From Palsa-1233 sp040389605 (GTDB lineage Bacteria > Gemmatimonadota > Gemmatimonadetes > Gemmatimonadales > GWC2-71-9), in assembly GCA_040389605.1 (NCBI GenBank), contig JAZJZU010000017.1, positions 31,081 through 95,080 of the forward strand: 64,000 nucleotides of DNA, in the 5' to 3' direction. This document shows positions 15,220-23,916 of the stretch, one piece after another (position 1 is the first letter of the stretch; each line of letters begins with the position of its first letter). Under the pieces are notes generated by a model. The model was not told the origin of the DNA and ran no database searches. It saw nothing but the letters and a program-made list of their open reading frames with translations. The position numbers and the translations under genes were made by a program.

Positions 15220-16857
15220 TCAGGTCGCCACTGCCGTCAGCGTATCGACCGACGACCCGTCGCGACGGCGCGGCGGCCCATCGATCGGGAGCATGAACCA
15301 GAAGGTGCTGCCCTTGCCGTAGATGGACTCCACGCCGATCTGTCCGCCGTGCAGCTCCACAAATCGCTTGCAGAGCACGAGGCCGAGTCCGGTACCCTGT
15401 GCGGCGCGTGACGCCGAGGCATCGACCTGGGAAAACTCCTGGAAGAGCTTGCCCATATCCTCGGTCTTGATCCCCATCCCCGAATCCGACACCGACACCC
15501 AGACCACATCGCGCGTCGCGAGTTTCACGTTCTCGCCCAGGCGCGACGGCGTCACGCTCGGCATTGGCGCCACCGTGCGCACGGCCGATACCGTGATCCG
15601 CCCGTCCTCACCGGTGAACTTCGAAGCATTCGACAGGAGATTGAAGAGGACCTGCCGGATCCGCACGCCGTCGCCGACGATATCGATGGATGTCCCCTCG
15701 GGGAGATCCATCGTGCACTCCTGATTCTTTCCGCTGCGGAGCGAGCTGGTGTCGGTGACAGCACCGATGATCGCCTCGCGCAGATCGCAGGTATCGAGCG
15801 AGAGCGTCATCCGGCCAGCTTCGATCTTCGAGAGATCGAGCACCGAGTTGATCAGCCCGAGCAGGTGCTTCCCGTTGCGCAGGATCGCCTCGAGGAAGTC
15901 CTTCTGCTGCTCTTCGAGCGGGCCCAGCCCCTCGGTCAGGAGCAGGTCGGAGAAGCCGATGATTGCATTGAGCGGGGTGCGCAGCTCGTGCGACATATTG
16001 GCGAGGAATTCGCTCTTGAGCTGGGTGGCGCGCTGCAGCTCCTTGTTGCGACTGGCCAGCATCCGCTCGTTGCGTCGCAGTTCCTCGAGCACGGTGGTTC
16101 GATCGAGGCCGAGGACGACCTGATCGCCGAGGGTCTGCAGCAGCTGCCGATCGTGCTCACCGAAGAAGCGGCCGTCCTTCCGGTTATAGGCACAGACGGC
16201 CCCGACCACGAGCCCGGCCGACCGGAGCGGAACCATCGCCGCGCTGGTGAGGCGACCCGTCAGCTGTTCGTGAGGATGATTGCGTGGGTCGAGTTCCATA
16301 TCGTCGACCAGCACCGCTTCATCGTGCAGGATCACGTGGCCGACGAGCGAATGCTCCATCGGCACGAGCGAGCCGACCGCCGGCAGCAGCGGACCCGCCC
16401 CCGCGACCACACGCACAAAGCGGCCTTCCTCGACCACCAGCATGATGGCACCACCCTCCGCCTCGAGCAGGTCGGCGGCGGCCTGCGCAATCTGGCGATT
16501 GAGGGCGGCGAGATCGTTGCCCGAGAGCAGCGCGGCGGCAAGATCGCGCAGGCGCTCGAGCTCACGATTGCGACGATCGGCCGCCGCCAGTGCAATCTCG
16601 AGGGACACTTGCTGCCGTTCGGCGAGCGCGCGGCCGCGGCGCATCGTGATGAGCGCCACGAAGCTGCTCACCGCCGCGAAGATCAGGCCGATATCCCGAT
16701 TGGCAGAGGCAAGGAATCCGACCGAGAGCCAGCCGGTCAGCAGGGCATAGAAGACCAGGGGACCGGTGGCGAAGATGCTGTCGTACCACGCCTTTCTGCG
16801 CCGCGGGGATAGCCCGCGTCGATCCTTCATCACGACCGGACGCGGCGAGTTGGTCAC
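15220..16857 (-). CDS. Membrane sensor histidine kinase with GAF domain
   Basis: 545 residues. Two N-terminal membrane helices (about 31-52 and 56-73), a coiled stretch, a GAF domain at about 105-255 (GGAIMLVVEEGRFVRV, AMVPLRSAGLVVGAVCAYN), the HisKA phosphoacceptor H290 in NMSHELRTPLN, and an HATPase_c domain with LFNLLSNASKFT, VSDSGMGIK and GTGLGLVLCKRF. No receiver domain is attached and no response regulator gene is adjacent, so the partner is unknown. The ATG overlaps the BFD-like gene stop by 4 nt. Confidence 0.92.
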   Translation of the reverse strand: MTNSPRPVVMKDRRGLSPRRRKAWYDSIFATGPLVFYALLTGWLSVGFLASANRDIGLIFAAVSSFVALITMRRGRALAERQQVSLEIALAAADRRNRELERLRDLAAALLSGNDLAALNRQIAQAAADLLEAEGGAIMLVVEEGRFVRVVAGAGPLLPAVGSLVPMEHSLVGHVILHDEAVLVDDMELDPRNHPHEQLTGRLTSAAMVPLRSAGLVVGAVCAYNRKDGRFFGEHDRQLLQTLGDQVVLGLDRTTVLEELRRNERMLASRNKELQRATQLKSEFLANMSHELRTPLNAIIGFSDLLLTEGLGPLEEQQKDFLEAILRNGKHLLGLINSVLDLSKIEAGRMTLSLDTCDLREAIIGAVTDTSSLRSGKNQECTMDLPEGTSIDIVGDGVRIRQVLFNLLSNASKFTGEDGRITVSAVRTVAPMPSVTPSRLGENVKLATRDVVWVSVSDSGMGIKTEDMGKLFQEFSQVDASASRAAQGTGLGLVLCKRFVELHGGQIGVESIYGKGSTFWFMLPIDGPPRRRDGSSVDTLTAVAT

Positions 16858-17105
16858 GGCGCTTCCCCTTCGGGCTCGACCGTGTCCTCGATCACCGAAT
16901 GGAAGACGGTGGTCCCGTGGGCCAGCATCTCACGGAGATAGGGGCGGCACAGCCCACACTGATCGCCGCAGCCCGTCGCGTCCTGGAGCTGCTGAAGATC
17001 CCACCCCTGCTCCACCGCGAGCGGGAGGAGCCGCTCGAAGGGGGCACGCATACAGACGCACCGGTCGATACGGAGCTGGGGCAGCCAGGAAGTGGTGGTG
17101 GGCAT
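16854..17105 (-). CDS. BFD-like [2Fe-2S]-binding protein
   Basis: An 83-residue protein with the bacterioferritin-associated ferredoxin pattern: CVC near residue 16 and CGDQCGLC near residue 48 provide the C-x-C...C-x-x-C ligand set for a [2Fe-2S] cluster, followed by a helix (RPYLREMLAHG). Standalone BFD proteins deliver electrons to release iron from bacterioferritin, but no bacterioferritin is in the window. It is translationally coupled to the sensor kinase, which suggests redox or iron sensing. Start chosen at ATG 17105, just upstream of the conserved part. Confidence 0.82.
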   Translation of the reverse strand: MPTTTSWLPQLRIDRCVCMRAPFERLLPLAVEQGWDLQQLQDATGCGDQCGLCRPYLREMLAHGTTVFHSVIEDTVEPEGEAP

Positions 17106-17140
17106 TGCCCGAAATGTAGCGACAGGGAAGGATCCGGGGG

Positions 17141-17181
17141 AACCGGGAGGCCGGGACCCTGAGCCCGAAACCCTCCCGGTT
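17141..17181. terminator. Long hairpin between thyX and the BFD-like gene, possible terminator
   Basis: AACCGGGAGG (17141-17150) pairs perfectly with CCTCCCGGTT (17172-17181), with a smaller CGGG/CCCG stem inside. It lies just past the thyX stop. No strong T-tract follows on the minus strand, so termination is a guess. Confidence 0.4.
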
Positions 17182-17187
17182 TTGCAC

Positions 17188-17940
17188 TCAGACCTTGTGG
17201 TAGACCACCCGTCCCGCCTGCGCCCCGTCTTCGGCCTCATACAGCTCGAAGTCGCGGAAGAACGCCGGCGATTCGGCCCGCAGCGTCTCCAGTACCATCA
17301 CGGCGAGGCGGCGGATCTCGCGTTCTGCTCCCTCACCGAGCCGCAGTTCGAGCATTGTGCGCCACGCCCTGATGTTGCCGCTGACGACAATCTTGGTCTC
17401 GGTCCCGTTGGGGAGCACACTCCGACCGGCCTCACGCGCCAGCTTGCGACGGTGAATCTTGTCGGTCACCCAGGAATACCGTTCCATCAGCCGGTCGACG
17501 GCCGCGACATAGCTCGCCTGCGCAGCCTCCATCTGGGCCAGCCAGGCCGCCTCGAGTTCCGCGTCCCCCTGCACGGCCGGGGGCATCACGAAGGCGGCAT
17601 CGGATTCGTCGACGTAGCGCTGTGACAGCTGCGAGTAGCCGAACCCCGCACGGTGACGCACGAGTTCGTGGGTCAGGGACCGCGAGACGCCCTCGATCAG
17701 GAGGACATACACGGCGTGCTCGAACACCGATCCGTGACCCTGCTTGAGAATGTTGCCGAGATAGTCCGCCGTACTGCGCCCGGCGGGATTGTGCTGACTC
17801 ATATAGCAGAGCCGACCGGCAAACTCGGCCAGTTTCTCGCCGTCGGTACCGGCGTCCTTCCACTGGACGCCGAGATGCGCGGGCTCGAGAAACTGGGGGC
17901 GGGCGATCAACGTGACGACGGGTTCGCGATAGAGGCGCAT
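17188..17940 (-). CDS. thyX: Flavin-dependent thymidylate synthase ThyX
   Basis: A 250-residue enzyme that makes dTMP from dUMP using methylene-tetrahydrofolate, FAD and NADPH. The ThyX signature RHRAGFGYSQLSQR is at residues 95-108, and the FAD/dUMP-binding blocks GHGSVFEHA and ETKIVVSGNIRAW are present. The start at ATG 17940 gives the usual length; the frame extends 19 codons further with a poor match. Presence of ThyX suggests the genome may lack ThyA. Confidence 0.96.
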   Translation of the reverse strand: MRLYREPVVTLIARPQFLEPAHLGVQWKDAGTDGEKLAEFAGRLCYMSQHNPAGRSTADYLGNILKQGHGSVFEHAVYVLLIEGVSRSLTHELVRHRAGFGYSQLSQRYVDESDAAFVMPPAVQGDAELEAAWLAQMEAAQASYVAAVDRLMERYSWVTDKIHRRKLAREAGRSVLPNGTETKIVVSGNIRAWRTMLELRLGEGAEREIRRLAVMVLETLRAESPAFFRDFELYEAEDGAQAGRVVYHKV

Positions 17941-18030
17941 AGGAATCGTGGCGAGAGGAAGCGGTCGACGGTCGATGGCAGGTCGGACGTAGCACAAGAT
18001 AAGTGAGGACCCCAGACACCGCTCCGGGGC

Positions 18031-19626
18031 TCAGTCCCAGCGACTCTCTGCCCAGGCCGCGTCGCGCTCGATCCGGCGCAGCCGCTCGACAATCTCCGCC
18101 GGAAGCGGCACGGCGGCAGCGCCGAACTTGAGCCGCGCAAGGGGATCGCCCCCCTGGCCGGTGATCACACCGGGATTCCACCGGCCCTCGGGATCGAAGG
18201 CGTTCTTGATGGCAGCGAACACCTCGAGCACGCGAGGCCCGTAGAGTCCCTCGAGGGTTCCGGCCCGCAGTCTTCCCGCTCCGTGTTCCCCGGAAGTGGT
18301 TCCACCGAGTCGAATGACCGTAGCGGTCACCTCGTGGAAGATGGCGCGTACCGCATCGAGCCACCCTGGCTGCTCCACATTGGGCAGCAGATTGACGTGG
18401 AGATGCCCGTCACCTGCGTGGCCGAACATCACGGCGTCGATGCCCTGTCGCGCAGTGGCTTCATCGATGGCGTCGAGATACTCGCCCAGCCGCTCCGGGG
18501 GAACGCAGCCATCCTCGATCACCTGCATCGAGCGCCGTCCATCGCGGAGTGAGGCGAGGATCGGGGAGGCCCGGTGCCGGACCTTCCAGAGTGCCTCGAT
18601 GGCCCCGGGATCGCGCGCGGTCTGCACATCGACGGCATAGGGCGCCACCGCGGCGGCGGCGGCTTCGATGCGACGCCGCAGTTCGTCGGGGTCATCGGAT
18701 TCCAGGTCGGCCAGCAACAATCCCGCGGCGGTCTTCGGCAGCGCCTCGTGCCCCGACCACGACCCCTCGATCAGGCGCAGGAACGAGGCATCGAGCAATT
18801 CGAGCGTGCTCGGCCCGAACTGCCGCAGTTGCTCCATCGCAGGCACGAGCGCCTGCCGAGTGCCCAGCGCCACACGCAGTGACGCGCGATGGGCCGGGAC
18901 AGGGTCGAGGCGCACGGTAATGTCGGTGATGACCCCAAGCGTTCCCTCCGAGCCGATCACGATGTCCAGGATATCGCCTGATTGCAGCATCTGATCGAGG
19001 GCATAGCCTGCGCTGTTCTTGCGCACCGCGGGATACGCACCACGGATCACGTCGGCGTACTGCGCAATCAGTGGTGCGACGCCGGTGTACCAGCGGACCA
19101 TCGCGGGATGCGAAAGATCGGGCGGCAGCCCGCGCGCGAGCGAGAGCGGGCCGTCCGTCGTCTCCAGCGTGAGGGCGGTGACCCACGACCGTACACTGCC
19201 GAAGCGAACGCTCCGCGCACCCGAGGCATTGGTCGAGACCAGGCCACCCATTGTGGCCCAGGCAGCGCTCGAGGGATCGGGCGGAAAGCGAAGTCCTTCG
19301 TGCGCAGCGGCCCGCTGCAGCGCTCCGAGCGCGATGGCCGGTGAGAGTCGTGCGCTGCGATCAACCGCCGAGATGTCGCAACGCGCCGCATCGAATGCGG
19401 TCAGGTCGAGTATCAATCCTTCCCCGACACTGCTGCCATCCATCGCACTGCCGGCGCCTCGAGGGGTCACGGCCCAGTTCGCGTCGCGGGCTGCATCGAC
19501 GGCGATCCGGAGTTCAAGCAGCGACGTCGGACGCGCCACGGCCGCCGGAATGATCCGGTAAATGCCCGCTCCTTCGCTGTAACGGGCCCGGCGGGAGGGC
19601 TCCAGCGCCGCTGGTGCGAGTGTCAT
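18031..19626 (-). CDS. FAD-binding oxidase of the GlcD / D-lactate dehydrogenase family
   Basis: 531 residues. The N-terminal half is a PCMH-type FAD domain (RPTSLLELRIAVDAARDANW, TPRGAGSAMDG, GSEGTLGVITD), and the C-terminal half is the glycolate-oxidase C domain with FGHAGDGHLHVN and GEHGAGRLR, both part of the active site. It should oxidise a 2-hydroxy acid such as D-lactate or glycolate and pass electrons to a quinone or cytochrome. There is no C-terminal iron-sulfur domain, unlike the larger Dld2-type fusions. The substrate is not determined. Divergent from the DUF116 gene. Confidence 0.88.
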   Translation of the reverse strand: MTLAPAALEPSRRARYSEGAGIYRIIPAAVARPTSLLELRIAVDAARDANWAVTPRGAGSAMDGSSVGEGLILDLTAFDAARCDISAVDRSARLSPAIALGALQRAAAHEGLRFPPDPSSAAWATMGGLVSTNASGARSVRFGSVRSWVTALTLETTDGPLSLARGLPPDLSHPAMVRWYTGVAPLIAQYADVIRGAYPAVRKNSAGYALDQMLQSGDILDIVIGSEGTLGVITDITVRLDPVPAHRASLRVALGTRQALVPAMEQLRQFGPSTLELLDASFLRLIEGSWSGHEALPKTAAGLLLADLESDDPDELRRRIEAAAAAVAPYAVDVQTARDPGAIEALWKVRHRASPILASLRDGRRSMQVIEDGCVPPERLGEYLDAIDEATARQGIDAVMFGHAGDGHLHVNLLPNVEQPGWLDAVRAIFHEVTATVIRLGGTTSGEHGAGRLRAGTLEGLYGPRVLEVFAAIKNAFDPEGRWNPGVITGQGGDPLARLKFGAAAVPLPAEIVERLRRIERDAAWAESRWD

Positions 19627-19699
19627 AGCCGGAAAGTAGCAGCCTGCCGAGGCCGCGCAGGCCTTGACTCCCACGGGCACACCCGGAGATTTCGCCGGG

Positions 19700-20491
19700 A
19701 TGACTTCACCGCGTGCGGAATTGATCCATATCGACGTCGATCGTCGCCTCGGCCACGAGTGGGATGAGTGGGATGGCAAGCCCCTGCCCGATGAGGGGAA
19801 CTTCGACGCGCCGCCGTCCCTCTTCTTCCGCTGGGCAGTCGCATCGCTTGCGGTGGCGCTGGGCATTCTCGCCGCCCTGCTCTACCTGCTCACGCCGCGG
19901 CTGCGCGAGCTCTATGCTCCGCTCCCCCGCCTCGCGTGGGGCGCGCTCGCCATCGCTAGCTGCGCGGCATTGCTCTGGTGGGCGATGCTGGCGGCCTCCT
20001 ACCTCTCGCGCCGGGTGATGATGCCGGGTGCGCTCGCGGAGCGGGGACTGTTCCTCCGCGTGATGCGATTGACCTCGCGGGTCTCGGGATGGTTCGGTCA
20101 ACGCGACTGGGTCGAGAACGCCTCGGTGAAGGTCTACAACGTGCTGGCACTGTTGCGGACCAGGAGAGTCGGCACCGGCGAACTGCTGCTGCTCATCCCG
20201 CGTTGCCTCTCGCGGGAAACTCTCGACCGTGTGCTCGGGCTCGCAGGGCAGTATGGTGTCCCGGTGTTTGTCGCGACCCGCGGCCAGCTGGCCCGCCGCG
20301 TGATTCGCGAGCGTCGGCCGCGCGCAGTAGTGGCAGTGGCGTGCGAACGCGATATGGTGACGGGGTTGCACGACGTGGCAGGCAAGGTGCCCGTGCTCGG
20401 CCTCACGATGACGCTGCCAGCCGGACCGTGCAAGGACGCCATTCTCGACTTCGCGACCCTCGAACGGTATATGCAGGCGTTCGTCGGCTAG
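19700..20491 (+). CDS. DUF116 membrane protein
   Basis: 263 residues. Two membrane helices lie at about residues 42-62 and 77-98, and the C-terminal cytosolic half carries the DUF116 pattern: LIPRCLSRETLDRVLG, VVAVACERDMVTGLHD, and VLGLTMTLPAGPCKD, with three well-separated cysteines that could bind a metal or cluster. The biochemical role of DUF116 is unknown. I use ATG 19700; a TTG at 19664 is possible. Its stop overlaps the convergent lipoprotein gene by 4 nt. Confidence 0.8.
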   Translation: MTSPRAELIHIDVDRRLGHEWDEWDGKPLPDEGNFDAPPSLFFRWAVASLAVALGILAALLYLLTPRLRELYAPLPRLAWGALAIASCAALLWWAMLAASYLSRRVMMPGALAERGLFLRVMRLTSRVSGWFGQRDWVENASVKVYNVLALLRTRRVGTGELLLLIPRCLSRETLDRVLGLAGQYGVPVFVATRGQLARRVIRERRPRAVVAVACERDMVTGLHDVAGKVPVLGLTMTLPAGPCKDAILDFATLERYMQAFVG

Positions 20492-21051
20492 GGCTTCTTC
20501 CGTTTCAGTCCCACCGCCGAGTCGGGCGGCGCGACCATCTCGTCGTCGTCAGAGTGCCCGCCAAATTTCTTCGACAAGGCTGCCAGGATCCTGTTCACCC
20601 GCAATGCGACGGGATGATTGGCCACGACCACCTGTTCGAGCGCGCGGCTTTCCCGGGAGGGATCGTCGAACGGCCGATACACGGTCTCCACAGTGACACT
20701 GCTGTAGTTGGGCTTGCCCGGATCGATCCAGGCACGAAGCCGGACGATGCCATCGCCGAGCGGACGACGTTGCGTGGGACGAAGCGTTGCCGCATCAAAC
20801 CACCCGGTTTCGAGCCAGCCGTCACCCGGTTCGGTGCGTCGCACCGGGATCGAGTCGGCATCGAGCGCCAGCGCGAGTTCCTGGGTCGCCTCACGCACCG
20901 AAAGCTCCCACTCCGACACACTGGCGCTCGGCAGCGGAAGCGTGGCTGGTCGTGTGGTCGTGGGATAACACGCGGCCACGAGGAGGAGGAACGGGATGGT
21001 TGCCCGCCGCCCCTGCGAACGTTCGCGACGACACGGGATCCCAGTTCTCAC
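20488..21051 (-). CDS. Hypothetical lipoprotein
   Basis: 187 residues with a basic start, a hydrophobic segment and a lipobox-like LLLVAAC at about residues 22-28, so the mature protein is probably lipid-anchored and periplasmic. The rest (ELALALDADSIPVRRTEPGD, VTVETVYRPFDDPSRESRAL) is a mixed alpha/beta region without a known family. The C terminus is lysine-rich (GLKRKKP). Translationally coupled (ATGA) to the upstream two-helix membrane protein. Confidence 0.65.
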   Translation of the reverse strand: MRTGIPCRRERSQGRRATIPFLLLVAACYPTTTRPATLPLPSASVSEWELSVREATQELALALDADSIPVRRTEPGDGWLETGWFDAATLRPTQRRPLGDGIVRLRAWIDPGKPNYSSVTVETVYRPFDDPSRESRALEQVVVANHPVALRVNRILAALSKKFGGHSDDDEMVAPPDSAVGLKRKKP

Positions 21052-21908
21052 TTCTCCTCCAGCGCCTTGCGCACTTCAGTCGTGATGTCCCGCACCACCT
21101 TGCCCACGTCGCGCGCGATGCGCGACGGCGCCGGCGTCGGGGCAGCACGCCCGGGAGGGAGCGACGGCTTGCGCTCGAGCTCATCGAGGATGCGCTCGAG
21201 GCCGAGTTGCGCTCGATTGGCGATCGGGCGAAAGAGCCGTGCCACGATCCAGCCCATCCCGAGCGAAGGAACGGCGGGTAACAGGCCCGCGACTTCGGGA
21301 GCGCCAGACACGGTGAGCAGCACTCCAAACAGTGCGCCAGCCGCACCGATTGCGACACCGCCACCCACGAACGCGTTGCGCGTCCGACGCAGGGTGGCCG
21401 CCAGTGTCACGTGACAGAAGCCGGCCTCGAGTGGGGTGATGACCACGGTCACCAGCTCGGCACGATCGAGATAGGGCTTTCCTGCGCCCTCGAACATCCG
21501 CCGCATCTTGCGCATCGCACCGGCGAAGGAACTCATCGGCTCGAAGGTGGTGCGCCCCACGGTGGCGCGCTGCACCACGAAATGCTCCCGGAACTCCAGT
21601 TCCCGCGCGAGCTGCAGCGCGATGCCTTCCTCGCTGCCCTGCACCACGCGATCGGCCACGAGATCAGCGCGTCCGAACCAGTCGTCCACGATGCCGTTCG
21701 GTGCCGCGGGGACAACGCGCGTGCGCTCTTCCAGCAAGGCCTGACGGAGGTGCTGTTCGGGAATGCCGACTTCCTTGCCGAGGGCCAGGACGTCAGCTTC
21801 GCTCACCCCATCGCCGATGTCGCTGGCGGCGGCCTGGAGCTCTGCCGCGCGTTGCAGCAGCCGGTCGAAGGTGGCGCGGTCGATGCGCGCAGGAAGTTTC
21901 GGTTCCAC
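21048..21908 (-). CDS. Hypothetical membrane protein with helical N-terminal domain
   Basis: 286 residues. The N-terminal 60 residues form a helical unit (RATFDRLLQRAAELQAAASD ... DVLALGKEVGIPEQHLRQAL) that looks like a small sensing or dimerisation module. The middle contains ELEFREHFVVQRATVGRTTF, then two membrane helices at about 180-200 and 205-225, and a charged C-terminal helix. No named family. Coupled to the downstream lipoprotein gene by an ATGA overlap and 10 nt downstream of the thiolase gene. Confidence 0.65.
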   Translation of the reverse strand: MEPKLPARIDRATFDRLLQRAAELQAAASDIGDGVSEADVLALGKEVGIPEQHLRQALLEERTRVVPAAPNGIVDDWFGRADLVADRVVQGSEEGIALQLARELEFREHFVVQRATVGRTTFEPMSSFAGAMRKMRRMFEGAGKPYLDRAELVTVVITPLEAGFCHVTLAATLRRTRNAFVGGGVAIGAAGALFGVLLTVSGAPEVAGLLPAVPSLGMGWIVARLFRPIANRAQLGLERILDELERKPSLPPGRAAPTPAPSRIARDVGKVVRDITTEVRKALEEK

Positions 21909-21918
21909 GTCGTCTCTG

Positions 21919-23112
21919 CTAGGGTGCGAAGGCTTCGACGATCACGGCGATGCCCTGCCCGCCACCGATGCAGGCGGAGCCGAGTCCGAGGCCACCACCT
22001 CGGGCACGCAGTGCGTGAAGCAAATGCGCCGTGATGCGCGCACCGCTCGCGGCGAGCGGATGGCCAATCGCAATGGCACCACCGTGTACATTGGTGCGCG
22101 GCCGGTCGAGCCCGAGTTCACGCTCCACCGCGAGATACTGCGCTGCAAATGCTTCGTTGACCTCGACGAGATCCATCGTGTCGACGGTCATTCCGGCCAT
22201 CGCGAGGGCCTTGCGCGCCGCGGGCACCGGTCCGATTCCCATCAGCTCCGGTGGTACACCAGCAACGCCCCACGCGACCAGCCGACCGAGTGGCGTGACA
22301 CCATGCGTTACCGCGGTGGTTGCCGTCGTCATCACCAGCATCGCGGCACCATCGTTGATCCCGGAGGCGGTGGCGGCGGTCACGGTGCCGCCAGAACGAA
22401 AGAGTGATGGCAGCCGTGCGATGGAGTCTCTCGTCACGTCGCCACGAATGTGCTCGTCGCTCGCCCACGGCACATCCTGCTTGCTCTTGCGGTCGCGAAC
22501 CGGGACCGCGATCACCTCATCGGCGAAGACGCCTTCCCGCCAGGCCGTCGCCGCGGCCATTTGCGAGCGCACTGCATATTCCTCGCAGTCGTCGCGTGTC
22601 ACGCCGTACTTCCCCGCAAGGTTCTCGGCCGTGTCGCCCATCGAACAGCCAGCGAAGGAATCGCGGAGCCCCTCAAACAGTGAATCTTCGAAGAGGGGCG
22701 ACGGCCCGTATTTGAGACCCCAGCGGGCGCCGCGCACGACGTGCGGTGCCTGGCTCATCGATTCGGTGCCTCCGGCGAGCACGGCAGTAGCCTCGCCCAG
22801 AAGCAGTCGATGGGCGCCCTGCACCACCGCCTCGAATCCAGACCCACAGAGGCGATTCACGGTGACGGCTGGTGTCTCGATGGCGAGGCCCGATCGCAGC
22901 CCGATGTGACGGGCGCAATACAGCGCATCGCGCGAGGTCTGCATCGCGTTGCCGACGATCACGTGATCCACCAACTCGCTCGGCAGGCCACTTCGTTCGA
23001 GGGCGGGGCCTGCGGCGGCCACACCCAGGTCAGTCGCGGACAGATCCTTGAGGGTGCCGCCGAAGGTGCCAAAACCGGTGCGCACCGCGGAGAGGAAGAC
23101 GATCTCGGTCAT
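21919..23112 (-). CDS. Thiolase (acetyl-CoA C-acyltransferase)
   Basis: 397 residues, complete thiolase-I/II length. The nucleophile C89 is in NRLCGSGFEA, the catalytic histidine H351 in AIGHPLAASGAR, and the second cysteine C381 in SACIGGGQG. The enzyme either condenses two acetyl-CoA to acetoacetyl-CoA or cleaves 3-ketoacyl-CoA. No beta-oxidation partner (FadB, enoyl-CoA hydratase) is adjacent, so direction and chain length are open. The start ATG 23112 gives the classical MTEIVFLSAVRTGFGTFGG. Confidence 0.95.
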   Translation of the reverse strand: MTEIVFLSAVRTGFGTFGGTLKDLSATDLGVAAAGPALERSGLPSELVDHVIVGNAMQTSRDALYCARHIGLRSGLAIETPAVTVNRLCGSGFEAVVQGAHRLLLGEATAVLAGGTESMSQAPHVVRGARWGLKYGPSPLFEDSLFEGLRDSFAGCSMGDTAENLAGKYGVTRDDCEEYAVRSQMAAATAWREGVFADEVIAVPVRDRKSKQDVPWASDEHIRGDVTRDSIARLPSLFRSGGTVTAATASGINDGAAMLVMTTATTAVTHGVTPLGRLVAWGVAGVPPELMGIGPVPAARKALAMAGMTVDTMDLVEVNEAFAAQYLAVERELGLDRPRTNVHGGAIAIGHPLAASGARITAHLLHALRARGGGLGLGSACIGGGQGIAVIVEAFAP

Positions 23113-23145
23113 TTTGGGAATATGGCGGAAAACCCCGCCAGATGC

Positions 23146-23916
23146 TCAACCGCCGAGCTTGATCCCACACTCGGCGCAGTGCTTCCAGCGCCGCTCGATG
23201 GCCGCACCGCAGGCAGGGCAGGCCGGCTCTCGCTGATCCGCGCCGCAGAATGGGCAGAACCTCACGGAGCGACCCTCCGGCAGCCCTTCGCTGCAACTCC
23301 AGCAGCTCGCCGACGGGGGATGGAACTGGACCGCAGTGAGAAACTCCGGGGCCGGCGGCAGTGGCTCGTCGGGCCCGGGTGATTCCAGCGCGACGCGAAT
23401 GGCATCGGCCACGACCCGGCTCACCGGCAAGGGAATGATGTCGGCATCGTCGATCGGTCCGTCGTCGAGCTCGAGCGAGGAGAGATCGGGATACGCCTCC
23501 GGCTGGGGAGCCGCTGCCGGACTCGGAGCCTGGGGTGCGACCGGCTCCGGAGCACGCGCCGGAGGCATCTGCAATACCCCTTCGAGGCGGGTCACGATCT
23601 CGCGCCGCACAGTGAGTTCCGCGGTTCGAAGCTGCTGCAGCACGTCGAGGTCGGGCAGTTTGGTCGCGAGCGTGGTGCGCGCCTGCTCGGCCGCCTCGCG
23701 AGGGCGCACTTCGACCAGTCCTTCCTCCTCGGCCAGCAACCGCAGCAGGAGTGCCTCGTAGTCTTCGCTCACGTCGATACCGAGCAGTCGACGGGCGTGA
23801 CGATAGGGCAAGACCCGGTCGAGCAGCACAGCGACGGGAATGGGGCCACCCTCGGCGCCACCCTCGGAGTGCCACTGGGTCAGCAGTGTGGCGGTGAGCC
23901 GCTCGAGTTCAGTCAC
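23146..23916 (-). CDS. Hypothetical protein with C-terminal double zinc ribbon
   Basis: 256 residues. The N-terminal part is helical and acidic, a Pro/Ala-rich linker spans about 120-140, and the last 60 residues have paired cysteine motifs CWSC, CPFC, CPAC and CAEC, a DZR-type double zinc ribbon (note that GSVRFCPFCGADQ is the usual form). No function is known. It overlaps the rnhA stop by 4 nt. Confidence 0.7.
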   Translation of the reverse strand: MTELERLTATLLTQWHSEGGAEGGPIPVAVLLDRVLPYRHARRLLGIDVSEDYEALLLRLLAEEEGLVEVRPREAAEQARTTLATKLPDLDVLQQLRTAELTVRREIVTRLEGVLQMPPARAPEPVAPQAPSPAAAPQPEAYPDLSSLELDDGPIDDADIIPLPVSRVVADAIRVALESPGPDEPLPPAPEFLTAVQFHPPSASCWSCSEGLPEGRSVRFCPFCGADQREPACPACGAAIERRWKHCAECGIKLGG